Below are positions 45,327-56,651 of a stretch of DNA of 64,000 nt, in pieces. How positions within the stretch are numbered: the first letter of the stretch is position 1; the number at the start of each line of letters is the position of its first letter. The stretch lies in NCBI GenBank assembly GCA_029449245.1, contig JANATF010000007.1:2108001-2172000 (forward strand). The letters are read 5' to 3'. Source of the DNA: Mortierella alpina (taxonomy: Eukaryota; Mortierellomycota; Mortierellomycetes; Mortierellales; Mortierellaceae). The position numbers and the translations under genes were made by a program. The notes beneath the pieces were generated by a model, which did no database searches, was not told where the DNA came from, and saw only the letters and a list, made by a program, of their open reading frames with translations.

Positions 45327-48300
45327 GTCGAACAAACTGACGACGCCTGTGCTGCTGGGCTTGATTAAAAACGGGGCGGGAACGAGCTGAGAATATGGGT
45401 GCGCTGGAGCAGCCCGTTAGCACTGGAGTGTACCTGTACAGAAGCCCGCAGATCTAGAGTTCAGACAGTGGACTGGATCAATCTGTGAGACGACTGGGGA
45501 ACTATGTCTTGCAATCTGCAGCGGGAAGAAGGGCGGAGATCTGGATGGTGGCCGCGCTTATGTCTACAGTCTACCATCTATGGTAGCCACTGCCACACGT
45601 CCTGTTTCGAACTATAGACGCGCTCCTCTCCCTGCCACTCTTGTACCCTCTCGGCCCACTCTTGCTGCTTTCTCGGGTCAGCCGTTCATTCCTGTCCAAG
45701 AGATCAACCCATTTCCCATCAAACGTATTAAACTTCTTGTTGAGCATACATAGCGCGGAGCAGTACACGGGAATAAGGCAAAAACACAAGGCAGTGAACC
45801 GCAACGGAGCGCAACGAATGTCCGTCCTTTCGCGCGCGCCTCTGCAAAGAGTTGTCTGCTCTTCTGGACACAACGCACAGGGAGGATGCAGTCCGTACCA
45901 TCTGCATAACACCGCGTCTACAAGTGCATTTTGCGGCTAACCGAGGACAGGGATCTGCAGCTGGACGTGCATAGGTATGGTTGCATGGATCCAGGAGCCG
46001 GAAGCCCCACGAGATCTGCCAGAGTAAGGTAAGGTTTGAAGAGCGGCGGAGTAGAGAAGAACGGCGGCCGGACATAATTTCAGAGCAGTTTAGCCTCGTC
46101 CAAGTCCGGCCGCCGAGCAGGGAGTGGAGATGTGGCGAGACTTCATCAAGAGAGGTGCATTGGGCGTAGATGGAATGAATGAATGAATGAGACTGTGGCG
46201 ACATGGGAAGGAAGGAAGGAATGCAATGGGTCTCAGTGGGAGGCTATGAGCAGAAAAAATGGTGTGGAGACAAAGAAAACTGGCACTGCGCATGGGCCTA
46301 ATTCATGCTATCGACCTTTTTTTTTCTATTGATGTTACCTTCGTCCCAAACTCAGGGGATCCGTGTCTGATGACTGGCTGGAGGTGCTGGAAGGGCTAGG
46401 ACAGCGTGTTGGCACGCGTGAGGGGGATGAGGAAGCGAGAAGTAGGTCGCCAGCAATGGTCGAGTAAGAGCGCGTTCATCAGACTGGTATTTATACCAGG
46501 TCAGATCTGTGCCTTGAGCCGGAAATAACATTGGGCTTTACTCTTGCTTGCACAAGAAATCTTGGCCACACGCCGATGCTGTCATGAATCAATGTAGGCG
46601 GATGCGAGTGCGAGGCCCGCGTCTGCGTCTGCGTCCCACCTGTAGTAGCCTCGTTGTCGTCTTATCCTGGTCTCCCTCCTCCAACTCTACAAGGCCGCAT
46701 CTAGTCGAGCGATTCACACGATTAGAGGGGTAGCATGGAGCTCGGTACCGACAGAATAGAAGGGCTTAATCAATCCTGTTCGCAGACTGCACCATGTCCT
46801 CCACATTGACTCGTTATTACGACCCACAAAATCACAGTGTCAGTAGCCCCTGTGCACTCTTGAACCGTTGAAGTCAGGGTAAACTGGTGCGCGCACCCTC
46901 ACACAGAGTGAAACGAAAGGAAATGGGTCGGCATCTCTTGGCTCTCAACGAACAAACATATGGCCCAACAGCATCTCACTTGGCAACAAGGTTAGGCTAA
47001 TGCCTCCTCACTTCCAGGTCCACACCTGTGTCTAGTTCTACTCATTATCATAGCAGCTGTCTGCACTCAGTCAAGTGTGAACATCATCAAATGATCTCTA
47101 ATTTCAAAAGAATGGCTCAACTTGAGACAATCGGTGCCTTACCTTTTAGTAAAGGAGCATGCCAAGTGTCTGCATGCACAGAACCTCCTTAGCTTCTGGG
47201 AACAGCCAAATAATGATCGTAGGCACTGTTGCCGTGAAGCGGAGTAAAAGGAAAGCGCCTAGGAAGATGTGAACGTGTCTTGGAGATTGCGTGTGGAAGG
47301 AACAAGAGACAGAAGCAAAGTGCGTCGCATGGGATCTTGTAAGACACCGTGCGATACCTGGCGGATCTTTATTCTTCGCCTTGCTTCAGAAACAGTTGTG
47401 TGATCCGCAGCCTCGTGCTGAGGGCACGGAGTGACGCCCTCGCACGCCCCAGTGGCCGACAACCCATTTCGATCCGCAATACAATGCATGCTATCATGTT
47501 AGCACCTTCCAAACCATGCGACACAGGCAGACTCATAGCATCTTTGGCACGCTCAAGGCTAAAATCGGGGCATGAAACCCATAGCGCGTGGGCCGTAACG
47601 TTCACAACTGGAACTTGCAGCCTTGTAATCCCAAACCAATGGGCTGCACCGTCCCGATAACAATGGCGGGTCAAGGACAAGCCTGCCTCTCTCAACACAA
47701 ACGTGGAAACCCAATTAACCACTAGCAGTCTATACTTGTTCTGTCTTACTTTCGTCCTTTCCTGCCTTCTGAATGCGACTTTTACAATGGCTGAAATAGA
47801 TAGTGAATTACAGCCCAACACTCGTGCACCAAATGACCTCCATATAGTACCTGTTAGGATTGACGTTCCCATGAGCGTTTTGATGTTTGGCTCGTCGGGG
47901 AACGGGCACTGCTTGGCAACGCTTCAAGTATCGCCGGCCTGATTACAAATACAGAAGAATGAGCCATTCCATTGCGGCTGTGGGATGGTATCCATGCAAT
48001 GGCCAAGCCCAGGGTAAAAGCACAGCAGACTTTCTTATCCTAATGCTAGACGATAAAGAAGGTTCCTCCCCTCATACGATCCAGCGAAAACCGGATCGAA
48101 GCAGCTTTTCACGCTGCAAGTGGGCCTACAGCCCGGACAATTTTTCTCCGGGCCTATCGCTAGTCACCATTGGGTTACTCCTATAGCTCAGCATCACAAA
48201 TGAAAAAAAATGCTTGGCCACCTTGGCATGGACTACAGCCCAGAATTAATTATTTCTTTGAACCCTTGCTGTTTTTCACAGAGATCACCCATCTCAACCC

Positions 48301-48520
48301 TGGGACAATCCTACAACCACGAGACAGGGCTGTTCTCTCCCCCCGATCATAACAATTCTTGCCCGAAGCTACTCCTGTCATCGGCTCTTGGACCGTTATT
48401 CTATGAGAAGGCTGTTTCGCGGCACAACATTGTGGAAAGCGCAACTCTCTCTTTTTCAGCAAGGTTATATTTCTCAAATGTCCTGTCTATGCTTTTTTTT
48501 TTGTGTGTTATTGCCTTGCT
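45327..48520. other. Intergenic, 3.2 kb, no gene recognised
   Basis: Only short open frames without family motifs or compatible splice chains. Holds (GAAT)n at about 46171-46190, (GGAA)n at about 46207-46222 and no tRNA-like fold that I could find. Presumably promoter of the SANT-like gene (left) and 3' flank of the Ral gene (right). Confidence 0.5.
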
Positions 48521-49556
48521 TTACAAAATCTGGCATCTACCCTTCTTGCCCTTTCTCTCGCGGTCCTTCGCACTTTCCTTTCGCTGCTGGATTTTTCTCA
48601 TCAATACCGTGTAGACCTCTTCGACGTTATGCCGCGTCTTTGCAGATGTCTCATAGTAAGGGCAATTCCATTCTCTGGCCCTCGCTTCAGCTTCTTCCTG
48701 GTCCACTTTGCGAAGAGGCGTCAGATCCGCCTTATTGCCAACCAAAATGAAGGGAATCTAAGTTTGTTCAAAGCAACGCAACAAGTCAGACATAGCATGA
48801 AAGGTGGACGAAGGCCGTCAAGTCCAACTGAGGTCCTTGATGTCTTCTTTCTCGACTGCCTTGCTTCTCACCTTGTCATCGTCCAGCACGCGCGAGATTT
48901 GATCCTTAAACTCCTGGGTATGCATAAAGGACTCGTACTCGCAGAGTGAGAAGACGCAGATGAAGCCCTCCCCAGATCGATAGTAGTTATCTCGAATCTA
49001 CAAGATACGCAAAAACGAGGTGCGAGCGGTATTAGTGACGATGCTGGCTTGTGGTCGCCCCGACGACGGCCCCGTGGACCTTGTGCGACAGTCACCGCGC
49101 ATAATTTCAGGACAGGCAGGATGCACACTCAGGCACCGCTCAGGTAGGCCATCTTTGCGTGGTGTTGTTGCGGGCAATGCTGGGAGATGAGACGTGGTGC
49201 CGGAGAGTCAGGCGGGTGTTTAGACGCAACAAAAGTATGGAGCTTCCATGACAGCTTGCAAACAACTGGATCATCCGAAGAGGATAGTGCATTTTTTTTT
49301 CGTCTTCCGCATGGGGGTGGCCTTGAGCACTTACAGCTGCATATTCTTCCTGGCCGGCCGTATCAAGAATGTCGATTTGGCAATCGTGATTGTCGAGGGT
49401 GACCTTTTTGCGGTACGAGTCGGCCTTGGTGGGGTCGTATTCCTCAACAAAGTCGCCATACATATACTGCAGAGTCAATGCTGATTTCCCGACGCCTCCC
49501 GAGCCAACCATGATGACCTTGTGCAAGGGGAGGTCCTGCTTTGCTTTCTTTCCCAT
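48521..49556 (-). CDS. RAL: Ral-type small GTPase
   Basis: Membrane-anchored Ras-superfamily switch; in animals Ral controls exocyst-dependent secretion. Exons on the minus strand: 49335-49556, 48872-48997 and 48521-48757 (585 nt, 194 aa), all phase 0. Ral rather than Ras is indicated by [18 protein letters not shown], the switch [16 protein letters not shown] (Ras has D-S-Y-R-K-Q after T-I-E), [18 protein letters not shown] and FRSGEG-like [14 protein letters not shown]4 is VGNKADL, G5 is ETSAK. The basic C-terminus ends in a CAAX box, CQIL, where a terminal Leu predicts geranylgeranylation. Exon 1/2 boundary falls inside switch II (EEYAA-IRDNY). Ral orthologues are classically described in animals and other holozoans; presence in early-diverging fungi is what I would check by phylogeny. 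Confidence 0.9.
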
Positions 49557-50373
49557 GATGTCTTTTGGTATGATGCGGGAAGCTGTTGTGAAGGGGAGGG
49601 CTGTTCGCTGGTGGACGGAAGGATAGGACTGGATGGACTGAGGTTGTACGTTGGATGAGGAGTCTCTGAAGCTGTGGTCTCTGTCAGTGATGTATTTTAG
49701 GCTGTTGCTGACTGACTGAAAGTCCAAAAGGAGAGAGAGCGAGAGCGAGAGCGAGAGAGGAGAGAAAGAGCCGGTGCTGGAGGGAAGCTATGGCAGTCCG
49801 AGAGCGAGAGAGGCAAGGGAGTCAGACGAGATGAAAGAGACGCACACAGAAAAGAAAAAGACGGAGGACTGGCTTTATCAAGGATGCTTCGAAAGGCAAG
49901 GCATCAGCCGCTGGCAAGCAAGGCCGTTGCCTCGAAGGATGCGAGAGCTGCCTTGTGAAGCTCTGGCTCATGCCGTGACCCGGTCTGCAGAGAAAGGCAG
50001 AGCAGCGTACAGTACCTTGTGGGTGCAAGGGCTGGGCTAGCTGTGAGGCAAGGCAAGGGATGGCGGAGGATGGCAGCGAGCAGTTGGATGGGTGGCCGAC
50101 ACGAGAAGGGGTGGGCAATGGACAAGAGGCATCCCGAACAAAGGGGTCGCCCAGGCGGGCCAGGTCGTCTTTTTTCTTTGGGCTTCAGCCTGTTAAGGGT
50201 GACATGGTCGCACATACCAACGTTGGCGGGCAAGCCTGTTCTGCATTGGCATGCATATGCATTTGTAAACTAATACAGACTATTGCCTCCTTTCCTGCCG
50301 CAAGCTCGATACCTGCCGCCTGCTCTGTGGATCGCCCAGGCATGGACCAAACGCAGCCTCGTCTCGCCTGTTC
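49557..50373. other. Intergenic, Ral 5' side to chitin deacetylase 3' end
   Basis: 817 bp without a recognisable gene. The 250 bp next to the Ral start are purine-rich on the plus strand (so pyrimidine-rich on the sense strand), with a (GAGCGA)n run listed separately. Confidence 0.5.
49732..49762. repeat. (GAGAGC)n-type purine repeat
   Basis: Imperfect GAGAGC/GAGAGA hexamers about 180-205 bp upstream of the Ral start codon. Confidence 0.8.
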
Positions 50374-51259
50374 TCAAGCGCGATACCAGTTGCCCTGTGG
50401 ATCGCCTAGACAGGCTCCCACTGTCACCATCTCAAACCCTTCCTGTCTCGCATACTTGATCACAGCTGGCACAAGGTGCCTCACCGTGTCCTCCTTGGTG
50501 TCGTGCTGCAACGCAATGAAGCCTCGACCGTGAGCACCAGAGCTTGAGAGCTGGTCTCGGTAAAACTCCATCGATGCTTGGATGTCGCGAGGATGTCGCC
50601 AGTCGTTCGTATCGATAGACCAGGTCACAACCTTGTATCCATTGCTGGCCAGGAAATGCTCAGCGGCATCGTTCAAGTATCCAAACGGTGGGCGCATGTA
50701 CACTGGGCGGACACCAAGAATGCGCTTGAACGTGTCATCCACTAGGGGTCAAGTGCGAACATTAGGGTGCTGTTTCAACGGCTGAAGATGACACATGCAT
50801 TGCTGTAGCTGAACAGTGGTACTCACGTCGTGTCATCTCCCTGCGAACCCCGCCCTCGTTCATCTGAGACAGGTCCTTGTGGTCCCAGGTGTGGGATGCG
50901 AGGTGGTGGCCCTCATCGTACGCTCGCTTCACGACGTCCTCGAACTTGGTAATGTCTCCAATGTTTTTGCCATTCATGAAAAAGGTTGCCTTGACGCCCT
51001 CACTAGCCAAGAGATCAAGCAGCTCACCAGTGTAGTAGAAAGGGCCATCATCAAACGTGATTGCTAGAGTCTTGGGCTGGTCGCACGACGTTATGACATT
51101 CAGCCCCGATTTGGCCTTGATGCGCTTGAGCTCCAACGAAGGCTCGCTGATGGACACCGTTGGATCAGGCGATCGTTTGGAAATCGGCAGCAGAGACGCC
51201 TGCAACAGAGTCGCCAGTAGCAGTAAAGCTGATGTATATAGTAGGATTGTCATTGACAT
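50374..51259 (-). CDS. Secreted polysaccharide (chitin) deacetylase, CE4, copy 1
   Basis: Zinc hydrolase removing acetyl groups from chitin to give chitosan, an abundant wall polymer in Mucoromycota. Exons on the minus strand: 50827-51259 and 50374-50741 (801 nt, 266 aa). Residues 1-25 form a signal peptide (LLYTSALLLLATLLQASL), followed by a KR that could be a dibasic processing site. NodB motifs complete: Motif 1 TFDDGP with Asp70 and the metal ligand Asp71; motif 2 SHTWDH with His123 and His127; motif 3 RPPFGYLN; motif 4 DTNDWRHP; motif 5 IALQHD. No chitin-binding or GPI module. TATATAAA lies 82 bp upstream of the start. The second copy at 57.4 kb shares the intron position and phase. Substrate preference inferred from family. 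Confidence 0.93.
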
Positions 51260-51820
51260 AGTGGATCTATCTGTGTGGATGAGGAGGAAGTCTAATGTGG
51301 AGGCGCGTTGGTAGACAGGATCCGAGCAAACAAAGCGCCCTTTATATATCTTGGTGAATGCCCGAGACTCAAAATTCTTCAGAGACTCAGGATCGTCCTG
51401 CTGTTTCTCATGCCGAGAGATGGCTATTTTAAACCCATTGCAATCCTTCATTGTCGACATGAACCCATTACCCAATATGCTTGGAGCGTAAGACCTTGAC
51501 GATAACACTGGTAAGAAAGTGACGCCCATCGTTGATGTGCCGTGTGACATTCTTGACAGTTCTTGCTTGAACGTTGAGGAGAACTCTCCTCTCGAGGTGG
51601 TCTATGGTGGGCACTACGACGACAACCCCCTTGTGCAGTCCAACGTTTCCTAGGTATTGAGCTGCACAAGGATAGCGAAAATTTTTCCTCTCTGCCTACC
51701 GGCCGCCTGTGGCTTTTGCGCGACAAACAATAAAAGCACACCCGCCCTGGCAGCCCTGGGCTGGATCTCTCTTCCCATCCCAACGTTCACTCTGTAATCA
51801 CAAAGATTCACTCAGTCGAC
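51260..51820. other. Divergent promoter region, chitin deacetylase 1 and RPS20
   Basis: 561 bp between two divergent starts. Besides the TATA box on the left, the last 100 bp before RPS20 are pyrimidine-rich (CTCTCTTCCCATCCC), typical of ribosomal protein promoters or leaders. Confidence 0.55.
51341..51348 (-). promoter_or_regulatory. TATA box of chitin deacetylase copy 1
   Basis: TATATAAA on the minus strand, 82-89 bp upstream of the ATG at 51259, suggesting a regulated, TATA-type promoter. Confidence 0.6.
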
Positions 51821-52186
51821 ATGTCTGCCATTCAAAAGTCTGCCAAGCCCGGTGTCGAGGAGCAGGTCGAGTCCCCTGTCCACCGCATCCGCATCACCTT
51901 GACCTCCCGCAACGTCAAGAACCTCGAGAAGGTCTGCTCTGACCTTATCCAGCGTGCCAAGGACAAGAACCTCCGTGTCAAGGGCCCCGTCCGTCTCCCC
52001 ACCAAGGTCCTCCGCATCACCACCCGCAAGTCCCCTTGCGGTGAGGGTTCCAAGACCTGGGACCGCTACGAGATGAAGATCCACAAGCGTTTGATCGATC
52101 TCCACTCCCCCGCTGAGATCGTCAAGCAGTTGACCTCCATCAACCTCGAGTCTGGTGTCGAGTGCGAGGTTACCCTCGCCCTCTAA
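51821..52186 (+). CDS. RPS20: 40S ribosomal protein uS10
   Basis: Component of the small-subunit head. Single exon of 366 nt, 121 aa, the usual length for eukaryotic uS10. Diagnostic stretches: [57 protein letters not shown] and a C-terminal VECEVTLAL. Codon use is extremely biased to C-ending codons (for example CGC, AAG, ATC, GTC), as expected for a highly expressed gene. It is one of very few intronless genes here; in many fungi ribosomal protein genes carry an intron near the start. Confidence 0.97.
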   Translation: MSAIQKSAKPGVEEQVESPVHRIRITLTSRNVKNLEKVCSDLIQRAKDKNLRVKGPVRLPTKVLRITTRKSPCGEGSKTWDRYEMKIHKRLIDLHSPAEIVKQLTSINLESGVECEVTLAL

Positions 52187-52455
52187 GTCCGCAACTATTT
52201 TTTTTTCAACTTGAGTTTCGACTCCTTCCGACAAGTGCAGGATCAATTCAAGAACAAAAAGAGGAATAACCGGATTTCAACTAATGGATTCTCATTTGCG
52301 GGCTCGTTGAGGCATAATCTCATGACTTGATGGCAAACAATAAAAAGATGACATTGGAAACAAACATACAAATACCGAGAGTGTGTTACAAGTGCTTTTT
52401 TGTAGATTGCTCTGGTTCGGAGCAAGCCTTCTGGGATGGTGAGGTTGGATCAAGT

Positions 52456-54044
52456 TTATTTTGTCTCTGTTGATGATGAAGCGGAGGCAGATCCTTCCGT
52501 CTCTAAGCGCTCCTTGAGTGAGTGTTTCGCAGTGCCTCGCTCCAGGGGTTTGTTCTGAGTTGGTGCAGGCTTCCAACCGATCTACGATACATAGAGTTAG
52601 GTGTTATAATGTTAGCAGCTGTCGAGAACCATCGCTGTATTCGCCCAGTCCTTTTGCTTCCGCACAATTTTCAGCAAGCGCACGCTACCATGTACAAGAT
52701 CTGGAAAGTTGCGGGCACAGTCCCGTCTGGGTTCCCGTACATTTCTATTCAAAGCGTCCAGGCACGTGTCAGTTATTCAATTCGAATATCAGCGAGAACC
52801 TTTGCGCGGTTGTTCCTGTACCTTTGTAAATAGCTGCTGCTGCCATCATCGTGTCCCTGCTTAAGAAGCCCCGTCTAAAGTCATCAAGATTGGTGCTTTA
52901 GTACTGTGTAACGACTAGTGGGGTTTACAGTATGCAAGAGTGCGAAGGGCACGTTACCTGTTGATAACTGCATTGCTTTCGCCCATGGCTCGCAGATCCT
53001 CCATCAGCTCAAGAGCGCTTGGATAGCTGACAGTCACCTCGTCCACATCAACAGTTGTGAGCGTGAATCCAGCACGCGAGAGTAGGCTGCCGAGATCACG
53101 ACTGTCAGCCATGGGAGAGATTCTGGGTGAGATACCGCCTTCCCGATCCAGTTCAGCCAGCTGTAGTGATGTCCGAAGCTCAAACAGCGTATCGCCCCCA
53201 AAGAGTCCTGCAATGAACACGCCATCGGGCTTCAAGCTGCGCTGGATCTGGATCATGGCGCCTGGCAGATCATTGATCCAGTGCATAGACAAACTGCTCA
53301 CAACGCACTCTAAACTGTTTTCCGGGAACGGCAAGTTTTCTTCGTCCACTACGCGCCTTTCTACTGGAACTGTTGTGTGACCAAGAGTTGTGTGGTTAGC
53401 CCATTGCTGTTCTCCTGCGAGAGAGAGAGGAGGAAGCCCTCACTTTAGTCGCTGTCGATTGAGTGTACCTTCATATTGGACATCGCGATCGCGGTTGAGC
53501 ATCGCCTCGCTCATATCACACATAATTAATTTCTTCATCATGTCCGTGTCGACGTGCTTAGCGATATGACCGCATCCTGATCCAAGCTCGACCACCTCGT
53601 TGAACTCGCGTTTGATATCCTAGTGTCGCGGCAGGAGGAAGGGTGGTTAGCTTCCAATGGACAGGGACCAGTTGGACAAAACAAAGCTCGAGCTCTCATT
53701 CAGTTGTGCTTCAGATTCGGATTCGGATTCGATGGTGAGACACGGGTCGGAGCAACAAAGCGATGAGTTGTTACCAAAAGACGATCCACGACGCGGAATG
53801 CGACCTCATCCTTGACATAGTCGACCTGCCGGCTCAGCTGAGTGTTGCGGGCCGCTCTTTCCTTTTGCATCCGCTTAGATTCGCGATTGAAGACCTGGAA
53901 GGTGGCGGGGATGGTCTTGCTGCCTGGGCGAGGTGGAGGAGGTGCTGTGGAGTAGAGGCGAAGACGGGCCGTGTGGGAGCAGGAGGGGCTGCGAAGACAC
54001 GTCTGCAGGGCCCTTGCGGTTGTCCCGAGGAAGGATGGCGTCAT
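52456..54044 (-). CDS. NDUFAF5: NADH dehydrogenase assembly factor, SAM-dependent (NDUFAF5-like)
   Basis: Mitochondrial methyltransferase-fold enzyme needed for early assembly of respiratory complex I; the human protein hydroxylates an arginine of NDUFS7. Exons on the minus strand: 53775-54044, 53469-53619, 52958-53414, 52822-52874, 52689-52744 and 52456-52581 (1113 nt, 370 aa). Residues 1-45 are an Arg/Ser presequence ([19 protein letters not shown]). SAM motif I is [14 protein letters not shown]; later landmarks are [94 protein letters not shown] and a closing IGWKP. This collinearity with the human protein is what fixed the small exons. Divergent with HEM3 across 384 bp. Its presence implies a functional complex I. 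Confidence 0.92.
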
Positions 54045-54428
54045 GAGTGGGCTGCGTGTGCGTATGCTGGTAATGCTGGATGCGGGTGCGTATGCTCGTG
54101 CTGCTGCTGGTGAGCCTGTGCTCGTTGCGTGTGCGTGTGTTTGTGCGATGGCAAGGTGCAAAAAGGAAATGCCGAGCACATTGCCGACGGACTGCGCGCT
54201 GATCAGCTCCGAGGCAAGCGAAAAATTTGTCTCTTTGTCGTTTGCAGAGTGGCTTTGGCCGTGTCGAGCTCGTTGTTCTCGGAAGTCGGCTCTACCTGCC
54301 TGTCTTCTTCTCCACCCCACCACTTCGCTGCACTCTCTCATTGCCTCTTCTGCTCCTTCTGCCTCCTCTGCTCCCTCTGCGCCGCCGCTTCCCTTGCCCA
54401 CCACACCCCATCCACACAGAATACCATA
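54045..54428. promoter_or_regulatory. Bidirectional promoter, NDUFAF5 and HEM3
   Basis: 384 bp between divergent start codons. The HEM3-proximal half is CT-rich (CCTCTTCTGCTCCTTCTGCC) and lacks a TATA box. Both products serve respiration-linked mitochondrial functions, so shared control is plausible but unproven. Confidence 0.5.
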
Positions 54429-55805
54429 ATGTCAGGCAGGGACACCATCCCCATCGGCACTCGAAAGTCGGCTCTGGCTATCGCCCAGACGGTCCAGGTC
54501 CAGGAGGCTCTCGAGCGCCTCAACCCCACAAAGTCATTCCCGCTCCTCAGAATGTCCACTACCGGCGACAACAATCAGGGCCAGCCCCTGTCCTCGATCG
54601 GCACTACAGCAGTGTTCACTCGCGAGCTGGAGACCTCTCTCGAAAAGCATGAATGCCATCTCCTGGTCCACTCGCTCAAGGACGTTCCCACCCAGGTCAA
54701 GCCCGGATTTGTGATTGGTGCCATGCTGAAGCGAGAGGAGCCGAACGACGTGATGGTTATGCGACGGGGCGAATTCAAGGACCTGAAGCACTTTGGCAGC
54801 GGTGATGTGATTGGCACGAGCAGCGTGCGTCGTGCGAGTCAAATCAGGCGCTTGTGCCCTGGTGTGCAAGTCAAGGATGTTGTAAGTTGCCTTGCTTTAC
54901 TATTTTTTTCTATTTCGCTCGGAGTACTTCTCGCCTCTAAAACACATACACACAAAGTGATCTACAAAAGAAGCTATCGAGTCAATTTTCACTCTCTTAC
55001 CGTTTCTTCCCTACTTTTCTCCCGTTCCTCGGCTCTTTCTTAGCGTGGAAATGTGTAAGTAGAACCGAATTGGAGCACCGGCTGGGCGTCATGGCAAGAG
55101 AAAATCGAAAAAAAAACTCGAATATCATCGGTTCGCAGTTCCGGCCAACAGTCGATCCTAACAAACGCTTTGCTTTCGTCATTTGTTCATATCATTTGAA
55201 TTAGCAATACCCGTCTGGCAAAACTGGATGCAGTCGATTCGCCCTATACCTGCCTATTGCTGGCCGCTGCTGGTCTTCAGCGCCTCAACTTTGATGACAG
55301 AATCACGACCATGCTGCCACCCAATGTGATGCTTCACGCCGTGGGACAGGGATCCATTGCGGTTGAATGTCGATCGGACGACGCAGAAATACTGGCACTG
55401 ATCAAACCATTGGACCATCTGCCAACACGCCTGCGTTGCGAGGCCGAGCGCAGTGTCATGAGGATCTTGGAAGGCGGATGCTCAGTACCGATCGGCGTTT
55501 GGACAGAGTTTGCACCATCTACATCTACAGGATCAGGATCACAAGCATCGTCAGAGAATGTTGGAACTCTCCGCTTGAAGGCTTTGGTGTCCTCGCTGGA
55601 TGGCTCTGAGATCGCTGAGGCCGAGGCCGAGGCTGAGGTCAATGGCAGTGTGGAGTTGGCTGTGGAGCTGGGCAGGACCGTTGCCTCACAGTTGCTGGCC
55701 AAGGGCGCAAACAGGATCCTGGACAGGGTTCTTCGGGATCGCAACACGACCTTGGTTCCAACAGGTACTGGCGAGGAGCAGACGATCAAAGGGTGGGAAG
55801 TGTAG
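54429..55805 (+). CDS. HEM3: Porphobilinogen deaminase (hydroxymethylbilane synthase)
   Basis: Heme synthesis: polymerises four porphobilinogens to hydroxymethylbilane, in the cytosol. Exons: 54429-54881, 55044-55054 (11 nt) and 55205-55805; 1065 nt, 354 aa. Motifs: IPIGTRKSALAIAQT, STTGDN, AVFTRELETSL, HLLVHSLKDVPT, GTSSVRRASQI, then RGNV from the microexon continuing NTRLAKLD, AAAGLQRL, AVGQGSIAVECR, and EGGCSVPIGV, whose Cys247 binds the dipyrromethane cofactor. The microexon has acceptor tttcttag and donor gtaagt; leaving it out would shift the frame. Arg152 in it corresponds to an active-site arginine of the human enzyme. An Ala/Glu repeat (EIAEAEAEAEVNG) replaces part of the usual third domain loop. 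Confidence 0.95.
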
Positions 55806-56144
55806 ATGGGGGCAAGGAGCGGAATAGAAGGAATGACTAAAGGATCTATCAATAAACATTGTTACTGTACTGTACACCAAACCTAACGATCAAAATGCAT
55901 CTTGAGAGGAACAGCTGGGACAACTGGATGTTCCCACTGTCGAATCACACAAAACAGCGGGAGCAAAGTATCCACAGACACGTATGAATTATCCTCAGAC
56001 TCAACGGCGTGCCTGAGAAAGGGTGGCTGCCAATTTTATTTTCAAACGTGCGTCTCTCTCGGCGCACGCACGAAGAGCGCAGAGAGATGTGTTCCTCACA
56101 CTGTAACTCACATTCATCTTGCAACATACATTTCGTTTGTCATC
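55806..56144. other. Intergenic, HEM3 3' end to TPI start
   Basis: 339 bp. After the HEM3 poly(A) signal I see no TATA box or other recognisable site. Confidence 0.5.
55851..55856 (+). terminator. AATAAA poly(A) signal of HEM3
   Basis: Exact AATAAA 45 bp after the stop codon, followed by the GT/T-rich TTGTTACTGTACTG. Confidence 0.65.
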
Positions 56145-56619
56145 ATGACCCGCGGCAAATTCATCGTCGGGTCCAATTACAAGGCAAGCTGTCAACAGAA
56201 AGATGCAGCGCCCGAGATTTTGGGAGGAAGCGTGTTTTTCATACCTGATGTTTTAACGTGTCTCTGTCACCCACACACATGCCAATATCTCAGATGAACG
56301 GCTCGTGGTCATCCTTGCAGGTCCTGGTCCAAAATCTCAACAACGCCGAGCTGGACAACAACATTGGTAAACTATTGAAAGTCAGCCTAGCTGAGGACAA
56401 TCACGCCACACCGTGGAAGGAAGAAAAAGGCGCGTTGAGCTGACTGTTGATATGTATGTCAATGTTTCCGTGCAATATTTAGAGATCTTTATCTCCCCTC
56501 CCTCAGTCTACATCGATCGCATCCGCCAGACCCTGCGCGGGGATGTAGCGGTTGGTGCACAGAATTGTTATCACAAGACTCATGGCGCCTACACTGGCGA
56601 GATCGCGTATGATAACCGC

Positions 56620-56651
<32 letters not shown>

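Noticed and set aside
47369-47942. Frames of 80-167 codons on both strands near 47.6 kb
   Set aside because: No family pattern, no splice partners, mutually antisense; treated as chance open frames.
48176-48240. tRNA-like A box (TAGCTCAG)
   Set aside because: No matching B box or cloverleaf follows.
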